14,423 nt of DNA. Source: an uncultured Desulfobulbaceae bacterium (GTDB lineage Bacteria; Desulfobacterota; Desulfobulbia; Desulfobulbales; BM004). Position numbers and translations under genes: made by a program. This document shows positions 7,151-14,423 of this stretch, one piece after another. A model generated the notes under the pieces. That model was not told the DNA's origin. It did not search any database and saw only the letters and a list, made by a program, of their open reading frames with translations. Location: contig CAMYJP010000017.1 of the NCBI GenBank assembly GCA_947258675.1, positions 1 to 14,423 of the forward strand, given 5' to 3'. Each line of letters opens with the position of its first letter. Position 1 is the first letter of the stretch.

Positions 7151-7690
7151 TTAACCAATCTGAGGTGAGCTTGAGGATGAAGATTTGAACGCCTTAGAAA
7201 TAGTAACAAGATCGGTAATGAGAAGTATTATAAATCGAAGGCTTATAAGGCCAAAAGCCAGTGGAAAAGCCAGGTTCATCACCCAAGATGGAACTGATAG
7301 TATCTCACTACTGCCAGGGTATGCAATTTCGTTGCTAATAAATACGATGGAGGCGTAAGTAATTGCTATGCAGACTAAAGCAGAGAAGAGGTGAACAAGG
7401 CCAGAGAGCCATGGCATCATCTTTTGAGGTACAAGATAGGAAATAATATCAATGGCAATATGTTTATTATTTTTGGTTGCCAGGCCAGCACCAAACAAAC
7501 CAGCCCAAAGAACAATATAGCGAAGAAGAGGATCAGCCCAGACAAACCCGGATGAAAAAAAATCACGTAATATAATCTGCACACATGCCAGCCCAATCAT
7601 TGCACAAAGCAGAAAACAGAGGAATATTTCCTCAAGCCGATTCAAATAGTAAAATACCGTTTTAATGGTAGTAGGCCTATGAGAGTTCAT
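7151..7690 (-). CDS. dctQ: TRAP transporter small permease, DctQ family
   Basis: 179 residues with four membrane segments (about 20-40, 58-76, 93-115 and 136-158). The motif ATKNNKHIAIDIISYLVP between segments two and three is the recognisable DctQ signature (family form H-I-x-x-D). The C-terminus ends in a polar Ser-rich tail. The start codon overlaps the stop of the binding-protein gene by 4 nt (ATGA), indicating translational coupling. DctQ scaffolds the large DctM subunit in the cytoplasmic membrane. Length and topology are normal. Confidence 0.9.
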   Translation of the reverse strand: MNSHRPTTIKTVFYYLNRLEEIFLCFLLCAMIGLACVQIILRDFFSSGFVWADPLLRYIVLWAGLFGAGLATKNNKHIAIDIISYLVPQKMMPWLSGLVHLFSALVCIAITYASIVFISNEIAYPGSSEILSVPSWVMNLAFPLAFGLISLRFIILLITDLVTISKAFKSSSSSSPQIG

Positions 7691-8724
7691 TTTTTTAATA
7701 ACGGCTCTTTTTTGCCTCGAAAATCGTATAATGACTTAATTGTTGCATCATAAATTTCTTTGGAAAAAGCATCGTCAATTATTTTTTCCACCGTAATTTC
7801 TCGGTAATGCTGCAACTTTTCGGTAATACCGGGAGCTGCCCGGACCACGGTGATGCCATTTTTCTTTAAGGCCTGTAAGGCTGAATTGTTACTGTCTCTG
7901 GTATCTTGCAGAAGTCTGGCAAAATAGGTTTTTGCAGTTGACTCCATTAGCTCAGCGTATGCAGGAGGGAGTTTTGAAAAGGTTTTCATGTCAACGGCAA
8001 ACGCTCCATAACCATAAGTAAAAGGGATATCGGTGACGTACTTGGTTCGGGTAAACCATTGAAGGACTATGGCGCCGTAAAATGAGTTATACGCTGTATC
8101 GATAAGCCCGGTCTGAAGAGATGTAAGAACATCCGGGATAGAGAGAGAAGTCGGTGTAACGCCGACGGTTTGGAGAAAGACATTACTTATTGGATCTCCC
8201 TGAGGAACCCAGGATTTGGTTTTTTGCAAATCATTTATTGTGGAAATAGGTTTTTTTGACAAGGTATAGATAAATCCAACCTCGGACATGGCCAGCAGTT
8301 CAAGGTTTTTTTCCCTAAATGCCTTTTTAAATTGAGGCCGCAACTTTTCCTTAACAAAATCTACTTCTTCATATGAATTGAAAAGAAAAGGAATGCCCAT
8401 CACTCTGAAATCTTTTACTATTTCCCCAATGCCGGTCATGGTGAAGCCACCGCCCTGCAGCTGACCTATTTTCATCTTGCGATACATGGCGCGGTCATCT
8501 CCCATAACCCCGCCTGGATAAATTTTAAAGCCGATTTCACCGTTGCTTTTTTCTTCCACTTCTTCGGTGAATTCTTGAAATCGCTTGGCCCATACACTTC
8601 CACCCGGGGCCAATGAGGCCACTTTGAATAAGTGCTTAGGTCTTTTAGCCAGTACAGGGTTAGCGTTAAATAATATTCCCGATGTAATTACTAGAATTAT
8701 TAATAATTTTATTAAGCGAGCCAT
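7687..8724 (-). CDS. dctP: TRAP transporter periplasmic solute-binding protein, DctP family
   Basis: 345 residues from ATG at 8724, which begins a standard signal peptide (MARLIKLLIILVITSGILF, cleavage near NANPVLA). An in-frame upstream ATG at 8781 would add 19 polar residues and spoil this, so it is rejected. The mature protein shows the DctP fold signatures: FKVASLAPGGSVWAKRFQEF, GEIGFKIYPGGVMGDD, VMGIPFLFNS, and LTSLQTGLIDTAYNS. In most DctP proteins the strand after the hinge reads K-x-R-V-P, with Arg contacting the substrate carboxylate. Here the corresponding stretch reads TKSWVPQGDPISN, placing Trp (residue 172) at that site. This suggests a ligand other than a simple organic acid anion, as proposed for hydrophobic ligands in the treponemal TatP. 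Neighbours are the TatT-like gene upstream and dctQ, which overlaps by 4 nt. Confidence 0.9.
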   Translation of the reverse strand: MARLIKLLIILVITSGILFNANPVLAKRPKHLFKVASLAPGGSVWAKRFQEFTEEVEEKSNGEIGFKIYPGGVMGDDRAMYRKMKIGQLQGGGFTMTGIGEIVKDFRVMGIPFLFNSYEEVDFVKEKLRPQFKKAFREKNLELLAMSEVGFIYTLSKKPISTINDLQKTKSWVPQGDPISNVFLQTVGVTPTSLSIPDVLTSLQTGLIDTAYNSFYGAIVLQWFTRTKYVTDIPFTYGYGAFAVDMKTFSKLPPAYAELMESTAKTYFARLLQDTRDSNNSALQALKKNGITVVRAAPGITEKLQHYREITVEKIIDDAFSKEIYDATIKSLYDFRGKKEPLLKK

Positions 8725-8961
8725 GCTATATGCCTTTGTCGTGATATACAAATTATGTAGTTGCCGAGCAGACCTGCGCACCTCGTGTAAATCCGAAGTT
8801 GTTAAGCACCTCTCGAGGGGATAGAGACTCCGAATTCGAGTGTACCTAGGATAAACAAATCAGAAAGGAGAAAAATAATCATTGCATCACAATATTATTT
8901 TTACACCTGTCCCTAAAAGCAAAAAAAAGAAAAAGGCGTTTGCAGAGTAATTAATACGAAA
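8725..8961. other. tatT-dctP intergenic spacer
   Basis: 237 bp with no gene. It contains a polypyrimidine stretch on the minus strand just after the tatT stop but no stem before it, so no convincing terminator. Short partial repeats (CTCGAG, TTCGAG, and GAGGTGC twice on the minus strand) occur around 8790-8850. No strong promoter was found, although the gap is long enough to hold one. Confidence 0.4.
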
Positions 8962-9870
8962 CTAAAAATAGTCATCTATTTGTTCGAGAAGCCTTCTTGC
9001 TCTTTTCTTTGCCAGCAAATTAGAAGCATTTAATTCCTGAATTTCATTATGGGAGTCGTTGAGGACCTCATTTAAAAGATTTTCAAAGAGCTCACGGTTA
9101 TAGGTTAACCGGGCATAAGTCTCAGCATAGGATATATGAGTAAGTAAAAAATGGCGGTCGGCTATTTTCAGTGCCCGTTCAAAATGATCCCGGCTTTTTT
9201 CTGGCTGACCTCCGAACATTATAGGTCTGCTCCCATAGTAATACCCTAAAAACAGATGTGCAGCCCCATAATAATATGATTCGTCTAACTCCAGGACCCT
9301 GAGCATGATTTTTTCTATTTTGGGTAGGTCAGCTATGGCATCCGGAGCACCATTTTGGTATTGCACCCAAGTCGCCCAGCCAAAACCACCCCAGAAAAGC
9401 GAGTCAACATTATTCTTGGTAAAGTAAGGTAGGCAGTTTTCAAATTCATTTAAAGTTTTGTCTTTTGAATTTTTAAATTCATCGGAAAGGCAAAGCAGGC
9501 TAAGTCCATAGTCTTTGGCTTTATTGCTTAATGTAACAGCACGATCGAGATCTCCTTTATCAAATACAATTGATGCATAAGATATATATGCTTGTGTTCC
9601 GGTAATCAGCAGTTTCTTGTTGACTGGATTTTTTGCGATAAGGCCGTCAAGAATTAAAAGAAGTGCAGGAGTACCCTCATTTATTAAGTCGAGGTCTGTC
9701 TGATTCTGGATTGAGTTTGTAAGAGGGTCGACGAACTGATTAATCAACATTGAAGTGCAACCGTTGATTCCTGGCAGGAGGCTTAGCAGCAGGATAAATC
9801 CATTGAACAGCAGTTTGTAGCCGAGTTGTGCGCTCTTTGATTGATGTGTCCGGAGTCGTATTCGCGACAA
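8962..9870 (-). CDS. TatT-like TPR lipoprotein of a TPAT-type TRAP transporter
   Basis: 302 residues. The start is TTG at 9870, preceded by GAGG at 8 nt spacing; no better start is available. A basic N-terminus and hydrophobic segment (20-33) run into INGC, a plausible lipobox that would make C38 the lipidated residue. The rest is helical with TPR-like repeats and segments seen in the TRAP T-component family (FWGGFGWATWVQYQ; ELDESYYYGAAHLFLGYYYG; MFGGQPEKSRDHFERALKI). In Treponema pallidum, TatT is a trimeric TPR lipoprotein that binds the TRAP binding protein and is thought to deliver hydrophobic ligands. The gene order here (tatT, dctP, dctQ, dctM) is the expected set. A 237-bp gap separates it from dctP, so dctP may also have its own promoter. 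Confidence 0.85.
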   Translation of the reverse strand: MSRIRLRTHQSKSAQLGYKLLFNGFILLLSLLPGINGCTSMLINQFVDPLTNSIQNQTDLDLINEGTPALLLILDGLIAKNPVNKKLLITGTQAYISYASIVFDKGDLDRAVTLSNKAKDYGLSLLCLSDEFKNSKDKTLNEFENCLPYFTKNNVDSLFWGGFGWATWVQYQNGAPDAIADLPKIEKIMLRVLELDESYYYGAAHLFLGYYYGSRPIMFGGQPEKSRDHFERALKIADRHFLLTHISYAETYARLTYNRELFENLLNEVLNDSHNEIQELNASNLLAKKRARRLLEQIDDYF

Positions 9871-9928
9871 AGCTTAGACCTCTTTACTAAATCTGATATA
9901 ACCAGTTAACTCAGGAGTTGTTTTCTGT

Positions 9929-9956
9929 TTTATAGCATCTGTGATTAATTAAACAA
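9929..9956 (-). promoter_or_regulatory. Possible sigma-70 promoter for the tatT/TRAP genes
   Basis: On the minus strand TTGTTT (9951-9956) and TATAAA (9929-9934) are separated by 16 bp, with an A/T-rich tract upstream that could act as an UP element. The predicted start is near 9922, about 50 nt before the tatT TTG codon. The match is moderate (-35 is 4 of 6, -10 is 5 of 6) in an AT-rich area, so chance occurrence is possible. Confidence 0.4.
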
Positions 9957-10071
9957 AAAAAAATTAAAAAGCTTCTTAAATTTTTTCTAAAAAACTTTCG
10001 TTGTTGATTGAATTTTTTAGAATTAACAGGAAGTTATTGTGCGTCAGTGGTCCTGCCTCGGTGTGCTGGTA

Positions 10072-10100
10072 TTGACTTCTGAGCCGATTGATCCTATAAT
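10072..10100 (+). promoter_or_regulatory. Strong sigma-70 promoter upstream of the selenoprotein gene
   Basis: TTGACT (10072-10077), a 17-bp spacer and a perfect TATAAT (10095-10100) form a near-consensus promoter. The predicted start is near 10107. The first product would be either a terminated RNA of about 75 nt, ending at the hairpin at 10147-10180, or a read-through mRNA for the HesB-like selenoprotein. Confidence 0.7.
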
Positions 10101-10146
10101 TAAGTACAAACGTATTATATATTGAGGAACTAATAAAAAATTACAA

Positions 10147-10180
10147 CACTCTATATGGCCAATATAGGGTGATTTTTTTT
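10147..10180 (+). terminator. Intrinsic terminator or attenuator in the selenoprotein leader
   Basis: CACTCTATAT (10147-10156) pairs with ATATAGGGTG (10162-10171), 10 bp including one G-U, with loop GGCCA. Eight consecutive T residues follow at 10173-10180. It lies between a strong promoter and the selenoprotein start, so it could end a short RNA or act as an attenuator. A competing pairing is visible: TATATTG (10118-10124) with CAATATA (10160-10166) would break the terminator's 3' arm. Confidence 0.7.
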
Positions 10181-10279
10181 AGATTACTATAAGTTGCGTA
10201 ATATGAACGAAAAAACAGAGATTGATTATTGCAAAGTAATAGTCATAAACATCGAGTATAAACTTAAGGAGATTACATT

Positions 10280-10606
10280 ATGGTAGAAATTACTGATCTG
10301 GCTGTAAAGAATTTAAAAGCCTATATGCAGGAAAATAAAATAGATTCTGCATTAAGAATTGCCTTGATGCAAGGAGGATGATCTGGCCCTTCATTGGGTT
10401 TGGCTCTGGATGAGCCAAAAGAAAATGATGCTACATATGATAATGACGGCCTTACTTTTTTAGTTGATAATGGGCTACTCACGACATGTGGAGAAATCAA
10501 GGTCGATTTTGTTGATGCTGGCATGCGATCCGGTTTCTCTATTAGTTCCGCCAACCCTGTTGGTGGCGGTTCCTGTGGAAGTTCTTGCAATAGCAATTGC
10601 GGTTAA
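10280..10606 (+). CDS. HesB/IscA-like selenoprotein (in-frame UGA = Sec at codon 34)
   Basis: ATG at 10280 with AAGGAG eight nt upstream opens a frame with one TGA at 10379-10381 and then continues to TAA at 10606: 108 residues if TGA is read as selenocysteine. The protein begins MVEITDLAVKNLKAYMQENK, carries GGUSGPSLGLALDEP at the place where A-type Fe-S carriers have GGC-SG, then TFLVDNGLL, and ends in GGGSCGSSCNSNCG. HesB-like selenoproteins with Sec at this position are an established family in deltaproteobacteria. Homology on both sides of the TGA argues against a chance stop or pseudogene. A SECIS-like hairpin lies directly after it. A terminator follows the stop, so the gene seems monocistronic. 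The role is unproven; Fe-S or redox-linked chemistry is plausible. Ordinary gene calling would report only a fragment near 10394-10606 or nothing. Confidence 0.93.
10399..10419 (+). promoter_or_regulatory. Bacterial SECIS-like hairpin for Sec insertion
   Basis: TTTGGCTC (10399-10406) pairs perfectly with GAGCCAAA (10412-10419), 8 bp, leaving the 5-nt apical loop TGGAT with a GG pair of the kind found in SelB-binding loops. The stem begins 17 nt after the UGA and the loop lies 26-30 nt after it, within the window used by bacterial SECIS elements. It is inside the coding sequence, as expected in bacteria. Confidence 0.8.
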
Positions 10607-10615
10607 TATCCCAAC

Positions 10616-10652
10616 AAAAGACCCCCGGCAGCTTCCTGTCGAGGGTCTTTTT
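10616..10652 (+). terminator. Rho-independent terminator after the selenoprotein gene
   Basis: AAAAGACCCCCGGCAG (10616-10631) pairs with CTGTCGAGGGTCTTTT (10636-10651) around a CTTC tetraloop: 16 pairs with one C-A mismatch and one G-U. A T-run ends the structure. It begins 9 nt after the stop codon and, because A's precede the stem, could also act in the opposite direction. Confidence 0.92.
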
Positions 10653-11096
10653 ATTCTTAAGACCATCCTCCCAGAAAATGTTCTTTTTCTCTCCAGTTTT
10701 ATAAAATAGCTATGCCTTTTGTGCTAAAGCACATCGAGATTTTTCCCTTATTCTTGACAGACAAAGAGTCTGAACTTACCTTTTCAACAAAATTTGATCA
10801 ATTTATATGAAACCCATTGACAGTGAGATGTCGGTTTAGAAATCAGAAGCTTTTTTATTTTTCAATAAGCTAATTACTGCCAACTGGCTGAAAAGTAAAA
10901 AGCGTTTCATGTAGAGGTGTTAAAAAAGTAACGTTACTGCAACTGAACATCTCTGTTCGGCCTGACCAATGCATCGTTTCAGGCTCTATCTTTTTGAAAT
11001 TCAAATTACTAATATTCAGTAGGCTGTAGAATTTTTATGTGCCACCAGTTAGCTGGAAAAGAAAGGTTTTGTCAATATATATAAAGGAACGTCGTT
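10653..11096. other. Spacer upstream of clpB
   Basis: About 440 bp with no supported gene. It holds two TTGACA strings (10754-10759 and 10817-10822) without convincing -10 partners, an inverted repeat TGTGCT-AA-AGCACA (10720-10733), and the perfect 12-bp palindrome AGTAACGTTACT (10927-10938). I saw no CIRCE element and no clear sigma-32 promoter, although clpB is usually heat-inducible. The leader just before clpB has AAAGGAA eight nt from the ATG. Confidence 0.5.
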
Positions 11097-13709
11097 ATGC
11101 AGTTTGAAAAATTTACTATAAAGTCTCAGGAGGCTATTCAGGCAAGCCAGGGATTTGCAGAGCAAAAGGGACATCAGGAGATTCAGCCGGAGCACCTGCT
11201 GCGGGTTCTTCTAGATCAGGCAGACGGTGTGGTTTTGCCGGTTTTGCAGAAGATGGGTGTTGATCCCAAAAGCCTATTATCCGAAGTAGATATTTTTTTG
11301 GGCCGCCAGCCGTCGGTAGAGGGCGGAGGGTTTGGCCAAGTGTCTCTTTCCAGGGGTCTGAAAAAAATATTAGATCTGTCGTTCACAATAGCAAAGGAGA
11401 TGCAGGATGAGTTCGTCAGCCAGGAGCATTTGTTTATTGCCATATTAAGTGATGGCGATACTTCAATTGCTAAGCTGTTACGATCAAGAGGTGTAACCAA
11501 GGATGCTTTCCTTAAGGCTTTGGTCAGTATTAGAGGCAATCAACGGGTTACAGATCAAAATCCTGAAGAAAAATATCAGGCTTTGGATAAATACACCCGC
11601 AATTTAACTGATATAGCCAAGCAAGGGAAGATAGACCCTGTAATTGGCAGGGATGATGAGGTGCGTCGTGTCGTGCAGGTTTTGTCCAGAAGGACCAAGA
11701 ACAACCCCGTTTTGATAGGTGAGCCTGGGGTAGGAAAAACTGCTATTGTGGAAGGTCTGGCACAGCGAATCGTTAATGGTGACATTCCGGAAACTCTCAC
11801 CAACAAACAAGTACTGGCACTTGATATGGGTGCGTTGATTGCCGGTGCCAAATATCGAGGGGAGTTTGAAGATAGACTGAAGGCGGTTTTAAAAGAAGTG
11901 CAGAGACGAGAAGGTGAAATCATTCTTTTTATTGATGAAATTCATACATTAGTCGGTGCTGGAGCGGCTGAAGGATCAATGGACGCTTCTAATATGCTGA
12001 AGCCTGCATTAGCTCGTGGTGAATTGCATTGCGTTGGCGCAACAACTCTGGATGAATATAGAAAATATATTGAAAAGGATGCTGCTTTGGAGAGACGTTT
12101 TCAGCAGGTTCTTGTTCAGGAACCATCGGTAGATGACACTATTGCAATACTGCGCGGTATTAAGGAAAAGTATGAGGTCCATCATGGAGTCCGGATTATG
12201 GACTCAGCAACAGTTGCTGCTGCAATGCTCTCCAATCGTTATATAACAGACCGTTTCCTGCCGGATAAGGCTATCGACTTGATTGATGAGGCGGCCTCCA
12301 AATTGCGAATAGAAATAGACAGCATGCCAACTGAAATTGATGAGGTAGACCGTCGACGCATAAAACTTGAAATTGAACGGGAGGCACTGAAAAAAGAAAA
12401 AGATAAAGCTTCTAAGGAAAGGCTAGATAAGCTTGAGGCAGAATTGGCCAATTTGCGCGAAACTTTAGACAGTATGAAAAGTCATTGGAGTCTGGAGCGT
12501 GAAACTATTTCGAATATTAGAAGGGTTAAGGCTGAAATTGAAGAGGCTGGCATCGCCGAACAACAGGCCCAGCGCATGGGTGACTTGAGTAAGGTAGCGG
12601 AAATTCGATATGGCAGGATTGTTGAACTAGAAAAGCAATTGGCTTCAGAGAATGAGCGGCTGGCAGAAATTCAGAAGGAGCGCAAGATGCTCAAAGAGGA
12701 AGTTTCTGAAGAGGATATAGCTAGCGTAGTGGCTAAATGGACCGGGATCCCGGTTGATAATCTCCTTGAGGGGGAAAAAGACAAACTGGTTCACGCAGAA
12801 GAAAATATGGCCCGGCGTGTAGTGGGACAGCAAGAGGCGATTAGTGCAGTCGCCAATGCGGTTCGTCGCTCCAGGGCCGGATTGCAGGATCCCAACCGAC
12901 CTCTTGGTTCTTTTATCTTCCTGGGGCCAACAGGCGTAGGGAAAACCGAGCTTGCCAGAACATTGGCTGAGTTTCTATTTAATTCAGAACATGCGATGGT
13001 GCGGTTGGACATGTCGGAGTTTATGGAAAAGCATTCTGTGGCCAGGTTAATCGGGGCTCCTCCTGGGTATGTAGGGTATGAGGAAGGAGGATATCTTACG
13101 GAAGCTGTCCGTCGCAGACCATACTCGGTTATTTTATTTGATGAAATTGAAAAGGCGCATCCTGATGTATTTAATGTCCTGCTCCAAATATTGGATGATG
13201 GTCGGATGACAGATGGTAAGGGAAGAACGGTTGATTTTAAAAATACCATTCTGGTCATGACATCCAATTTAGGCAGCCAGCTTATTATGGAATTAGGAGA
13301 AGAAAATCGACAAGAAATGGTAAAGCAGATAGACGAGATTCTCCATCACCAGTTCAAACCGGAATTCCTGAACCGAATTGATGAGACAATAATTTTCCAA
13401 GGGTTATCTAGAGAGGACCTTGCAAAAATAGTAGACATTCAGCTTGCCCTCCTGGTAGACAGACTCGCAAATCTTAAGTTCTCCGTCAAGCTGACGGAAG
13501 CAGCCAAGGATTTTATTATACTGGCTGGTTATGACCCTGCTTTCGGTGCTAGACCTTTAAAAAGGGCAATTCAGAGACATATTCAAGATGGTCTGGCTAT
13601 GCAGATCCTTGAGGGTATATTCAAGGAAGGTGACAGGGTGGTGGTTGATGTTGATCCATCGGGAACCAAATTGAAATTTAATCGGGATAGCATCGAGCTA
13701 GAGCAGTGA
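11097..13709 (+). CDS. clpB: ATP-dependent disaggregase ClpB
   Basis: 870 residues, the normal ClpB length. ATG at 11097 gives the standard start [14 protein letters not shown] and has AGGA at 8 nt. Domains in order: substrate-binding N-domain (about 1-145); first AAA+ domain with Walker A GEPGVGKT (208-215) and Walker B ILFIDEIH (about 276-283); the coiled-coil middle domain (about 410-525) that recruits DnaK; and the second AAA+ domain with Walker A GPTGVGKT (610-617), the pore-loop region GYVGYEEGG and Walker [11 protein letters not shown]. The C-terminal part retains FLNRIDE and [10 protein letters not shown]. The full-length middle domain and the lack of an IGF/L ClpP loop separate it from ClpA and ClpC. 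ClpB hexamers thread aggregated proteins through the pore with DnaK, DnaJ and GrpE in the cytoplasm. It is transcribed with the following Cys-rich gene, whose start overlaps or nearly overlaps its stop. Confidence 0.97.
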   Translation: MQFEKFTIKSQEAIQASQGFAEQKGHQEIQPEHLLRVLLDQADGVVLPVLQKMGVDPKSLLSEVDIFLGRQPSVEGGGFGQVSLSRGLKKILDLSFTIAKEMQDEFVSQEHLFIAILSDGDTSIAKLLRSRGVTKDAFLKALVSIRGNQRVTDQNPEEKYQALDKYTRNLTDIAKQGKIDPVIGRDDEVRRVVQVLSRRTKNNPVLIGEPGVGKTAIVEGLAQRIVNGDIPETLTNKQVLALDMGALIAGAKYRGEFEDRLKAVLKEVQRREGEIILFIDEIHTLVGAGAAEGSMDASNMLKPALARGELHCVGATTLDEYRKYIEKDAALERRFQQVLVQEPSVDDTIAILRGIKEKYEVHHGVRIMDSATVAAAMLSNRYITDRFLPDKAIDLIDEAASKLRIEIDSMPTEIDEVDRRRIKLEIEREALKKEKDKASKERLDKLEAELANLRETLDSMKSHWSLERETISNIRRVKAEIEEAGIAEQQAQRMGDLSKVAEIRYGRIVELEKQLASENERLAEIQKERKMLKEEVSEEDIASVVAKWTGIPVDNLLEGEKDKLVHAEENMARRVVGQQEAISAVANAVRRSRAGLQDPNRPLGSFIFLGPTGVGKTELARTLAEFLFNSEHAMVRLDMSEFMEKHSVARLIGAPPGYVGYEEGGYLTEAVRRRPYSVILFDEIEKAHPDVFNVLLQILDDGRMTDGKGRTVDFKNTILVMTSNLGSQLIMELGEENRQEMVKQIDEILHHQFKPEFLNRIDETIIFQGLSREDLAKIVDIQLALLVDRLANLKFSVKLTEAAKDFIILAGYDPAFGARPLKRAIQRHIQDGLAMQILEGIFKEGDRVVVDVDPSGTKLKFNRDSIELEQ

Positions 13710-13711
13710 CC

Positions 13712-14251
13712 ATGGTGGATAATTCACCTCATAATCCGTCTTTAGATCTGTTTCAGTCCAAGGCAGAAAATCTTTATGCTGCTCGGGACATGTGTTGTTC
13801 GCAGGCTATTATGCTGTTGCTCAATGATGGGTTTGGGGGCGGCCTTGAACAGGAAACGGTGATCGGGCTGAGTGCGGGATTTTGCGGTGGTATGGGGGAT
13901 GCCGGGTGTGCATGCGGTGCTTTAACAGGATCTATTATGGGGCTTGGTCTCTTCTTAGGGCCTCAGCGTTCTGATGGTTTGAGTAAAAAGGAGTTTAGGG
14001 GAGTAACGAAAAGGCTGCACGATCAGTTTTTACATAGATTCGGTTCCACTTGCTGCAGGATTTTGATTAAGGATTTCGAGAAAAAAAGAAAACAACATCG
14101 GGAGTTCTGTAAGAAATTGACAGGGGAAACAGCCTCCATGGTATGCGGTCTTTTGATTGATGTCAGACCTGAATTAATAAACAAGATTAACGGTAATTTT
14201 CTTCACAATCTGGATTCAAGACTAACCGGTATCCTTAAAAGGCTGTTTTAG
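13712..14251 (+). CDS. C_GCAxxG_C_C family putative redox-active protein
   Basis: 179 residues from ATG at 13712; a GTG at 13706 that overlaps the clpB stop (GTGA) is an equally possible start two codons upstream. The Shine-Dalgarno is weak either way, suggesting coupling to clpB translation. The family pattern is clear: an N-terminal CCSQAI (28-33), the Gly-rich segment GFCGGMGDAGCACGALTG (56-73) with the core CGALTG, then STCCRIL, REFCKKLTG and a final VCGLL. It has nine cysteines and no signal peptide, so it is cytoplasmic. The Pfam family is called putatively redox-active, with no defined reaction; cofactor or metal binding by the conserved cysteines is inferred. Placement behind clpB hints at a shared stress response. 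Confidence 0.85.
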   Translation: MVDNSPHNPSLDLFQSKAENLYAARDMCCSQAIMLLLNDGFGGGLEQETVIGLSAGFCGGMGDAGCACGALTGSIMGLGLFLGPQRSDGLSKKEFRGVTKRLHDQFLHRFGSTCCRILIKDFEKKRKQHREFCKKLTGETASMVCGLLIDVRPELINKINGNFLHNLDSRLTGILKRLF

Positions 14252-14275
14252 GGAAGTAGCTTGAGTATAAAAATA

Positions 14276-14315
14276 GCAACCCCGAAAACTCAGGTTGGGG
14301 CTGCCTAATCTTTTT
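14276..14315 (+). terminator. Probable terminator after the clpB unit
   Basis: GCAACCCC (14276-14283) pairs with GGGGCTGC (14297-14304), 8 bp with one A-C mismatch and a 13-nt loop. TTTTT follows at 14311-14315 after six bases. It begins 25 nt after the last stop codon. The rest of the window to 14423 shows no gene start that I can support. Confidence 0.6.
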
Positions 14316-14423
14316 CTTCTCCCATTGATATTTTCATTGACAATATTATGAGATAGTTTTAGTTTGTCGGGCTTTGTGAGTCCGGGGAATTAAAACGGTA
14401 GTTGGTCTTTGAAAGGTCTTGAC

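Noticed and set aside
8725..8781. Longer dctP start at 8781
   Set aside because: It would place 19 polar residues before an otherwise standard signal peptide starting at 8724.
8805..8852. Cluster of CTCGAG, GAATTC and CCTAGG resembling a cloning linker
   Set aside because: The surrounding sequence is ordinary intergenic DNA with no vector-like continuation; short palindromes of this kind can cluster by chance.
10394..10606. A stand-alone 70-residue gene starting at ATG-equivalent 10394
   Set aside because: It is only the downstream part of the selenoprotein frame; the true start at 10280 has a strong ribosome site and the TGA between is the Sec codon.
10321..10666. Minus-strand and other-frame ORFs across the selenoprotein gene
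   Set aside because: Low-complexity antisense translations with no ribosome sites, opposite a well supported gene.
10754..10822. TTGACA strings as clpB promoters
   Set aside because: Neither has a reasonable -10 element at 16-18 bp (the best is TACCTT), and both are about 275-340 bp from clpB.
11216..13267. Minus-strand ORFs up to 158 codons inside clpB
   Set aside because: Serine- and arginine-rich antisense shadows of a highly conserved coding region.

Overview
The window looks like a chromosomal segment of an anaerobic, AT-leaning deltaproteobacterium (Desulfobacterota), perhaps Desulfobulbales- or Desulfuromonadales-like. This is inferred from gene content only: a HesB-like selenoprotein that needs in-frame UGA decoding, an NtrC-type sigma-54 two-component system, a TatT-type TRAP transporter, and a DUF2318/FtsX-type metal-associated cluster. 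No rRNA, tRNA, IS element, integrase or CRISPR array was seen.

Left part (1-2835, minus strand). A putative envelope metal-handling operon reads leftward: a secreted protein with two HMA domains, a secreted DUF2318 (FtrD-like) Cys-rich protein, a single-TM protein whose soluble part resembles an HMA fold without its CxxC, and an FtsX/MacB-type ABC permease cut by the window edge. DUF2318 next to FtsX permeases recalls the accessory genes of the Campylobacter P19 iron system, but no P19 or Ftr1 gene is visible here. In front of the operon lies an almost perfect sigma-54 -24/-12 promoter (2819-2835). About 130 and 153 bp upstream of its predicted start site lie two 12-16 bp palindromes spaced 22 bp apart, which is the layout of an enhancer for a sigma-54 activator.

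Middle part (3088-9870, minus strand). The response regulator (NtrC family, GAFTGA loop, Fis-type HTH) and its membrane histidine kinase end directly beside that enhancer, so the most economical reading is that this pair controls the metal operon. Upstream of the kinase gene is a four-gene TRAP transporter set: TatT-like TPR lipoprotein, DctP-type binding protein, DctQ small permease and DctM large permease. This is the composition of the TPR-protein-associated TRAP (TPAT) transporters. The binding protein appears to have Trp where most DctP proteins carry the carboxylate-binding Arg.

Right part (9871-14423, plus strand). A good sigma-70 promoter (10072-10100) is followed by an intrinsic terminator (10147-10180) and then by a 108-residue HesB/IscA-like selenoprotein (10280-10606). 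The Sec codon is TGA at 10379-10381, with a SECIS-like hairpin just downstream. Conventional gene calling would truncate or miss this gene. A strong terminator closes the unit. After a 490-bp gap comes clpB, followed with overlapping or near-overlapping start by a Cys-rich C_GCAxxG_C_C family protein, then a probable terminator.
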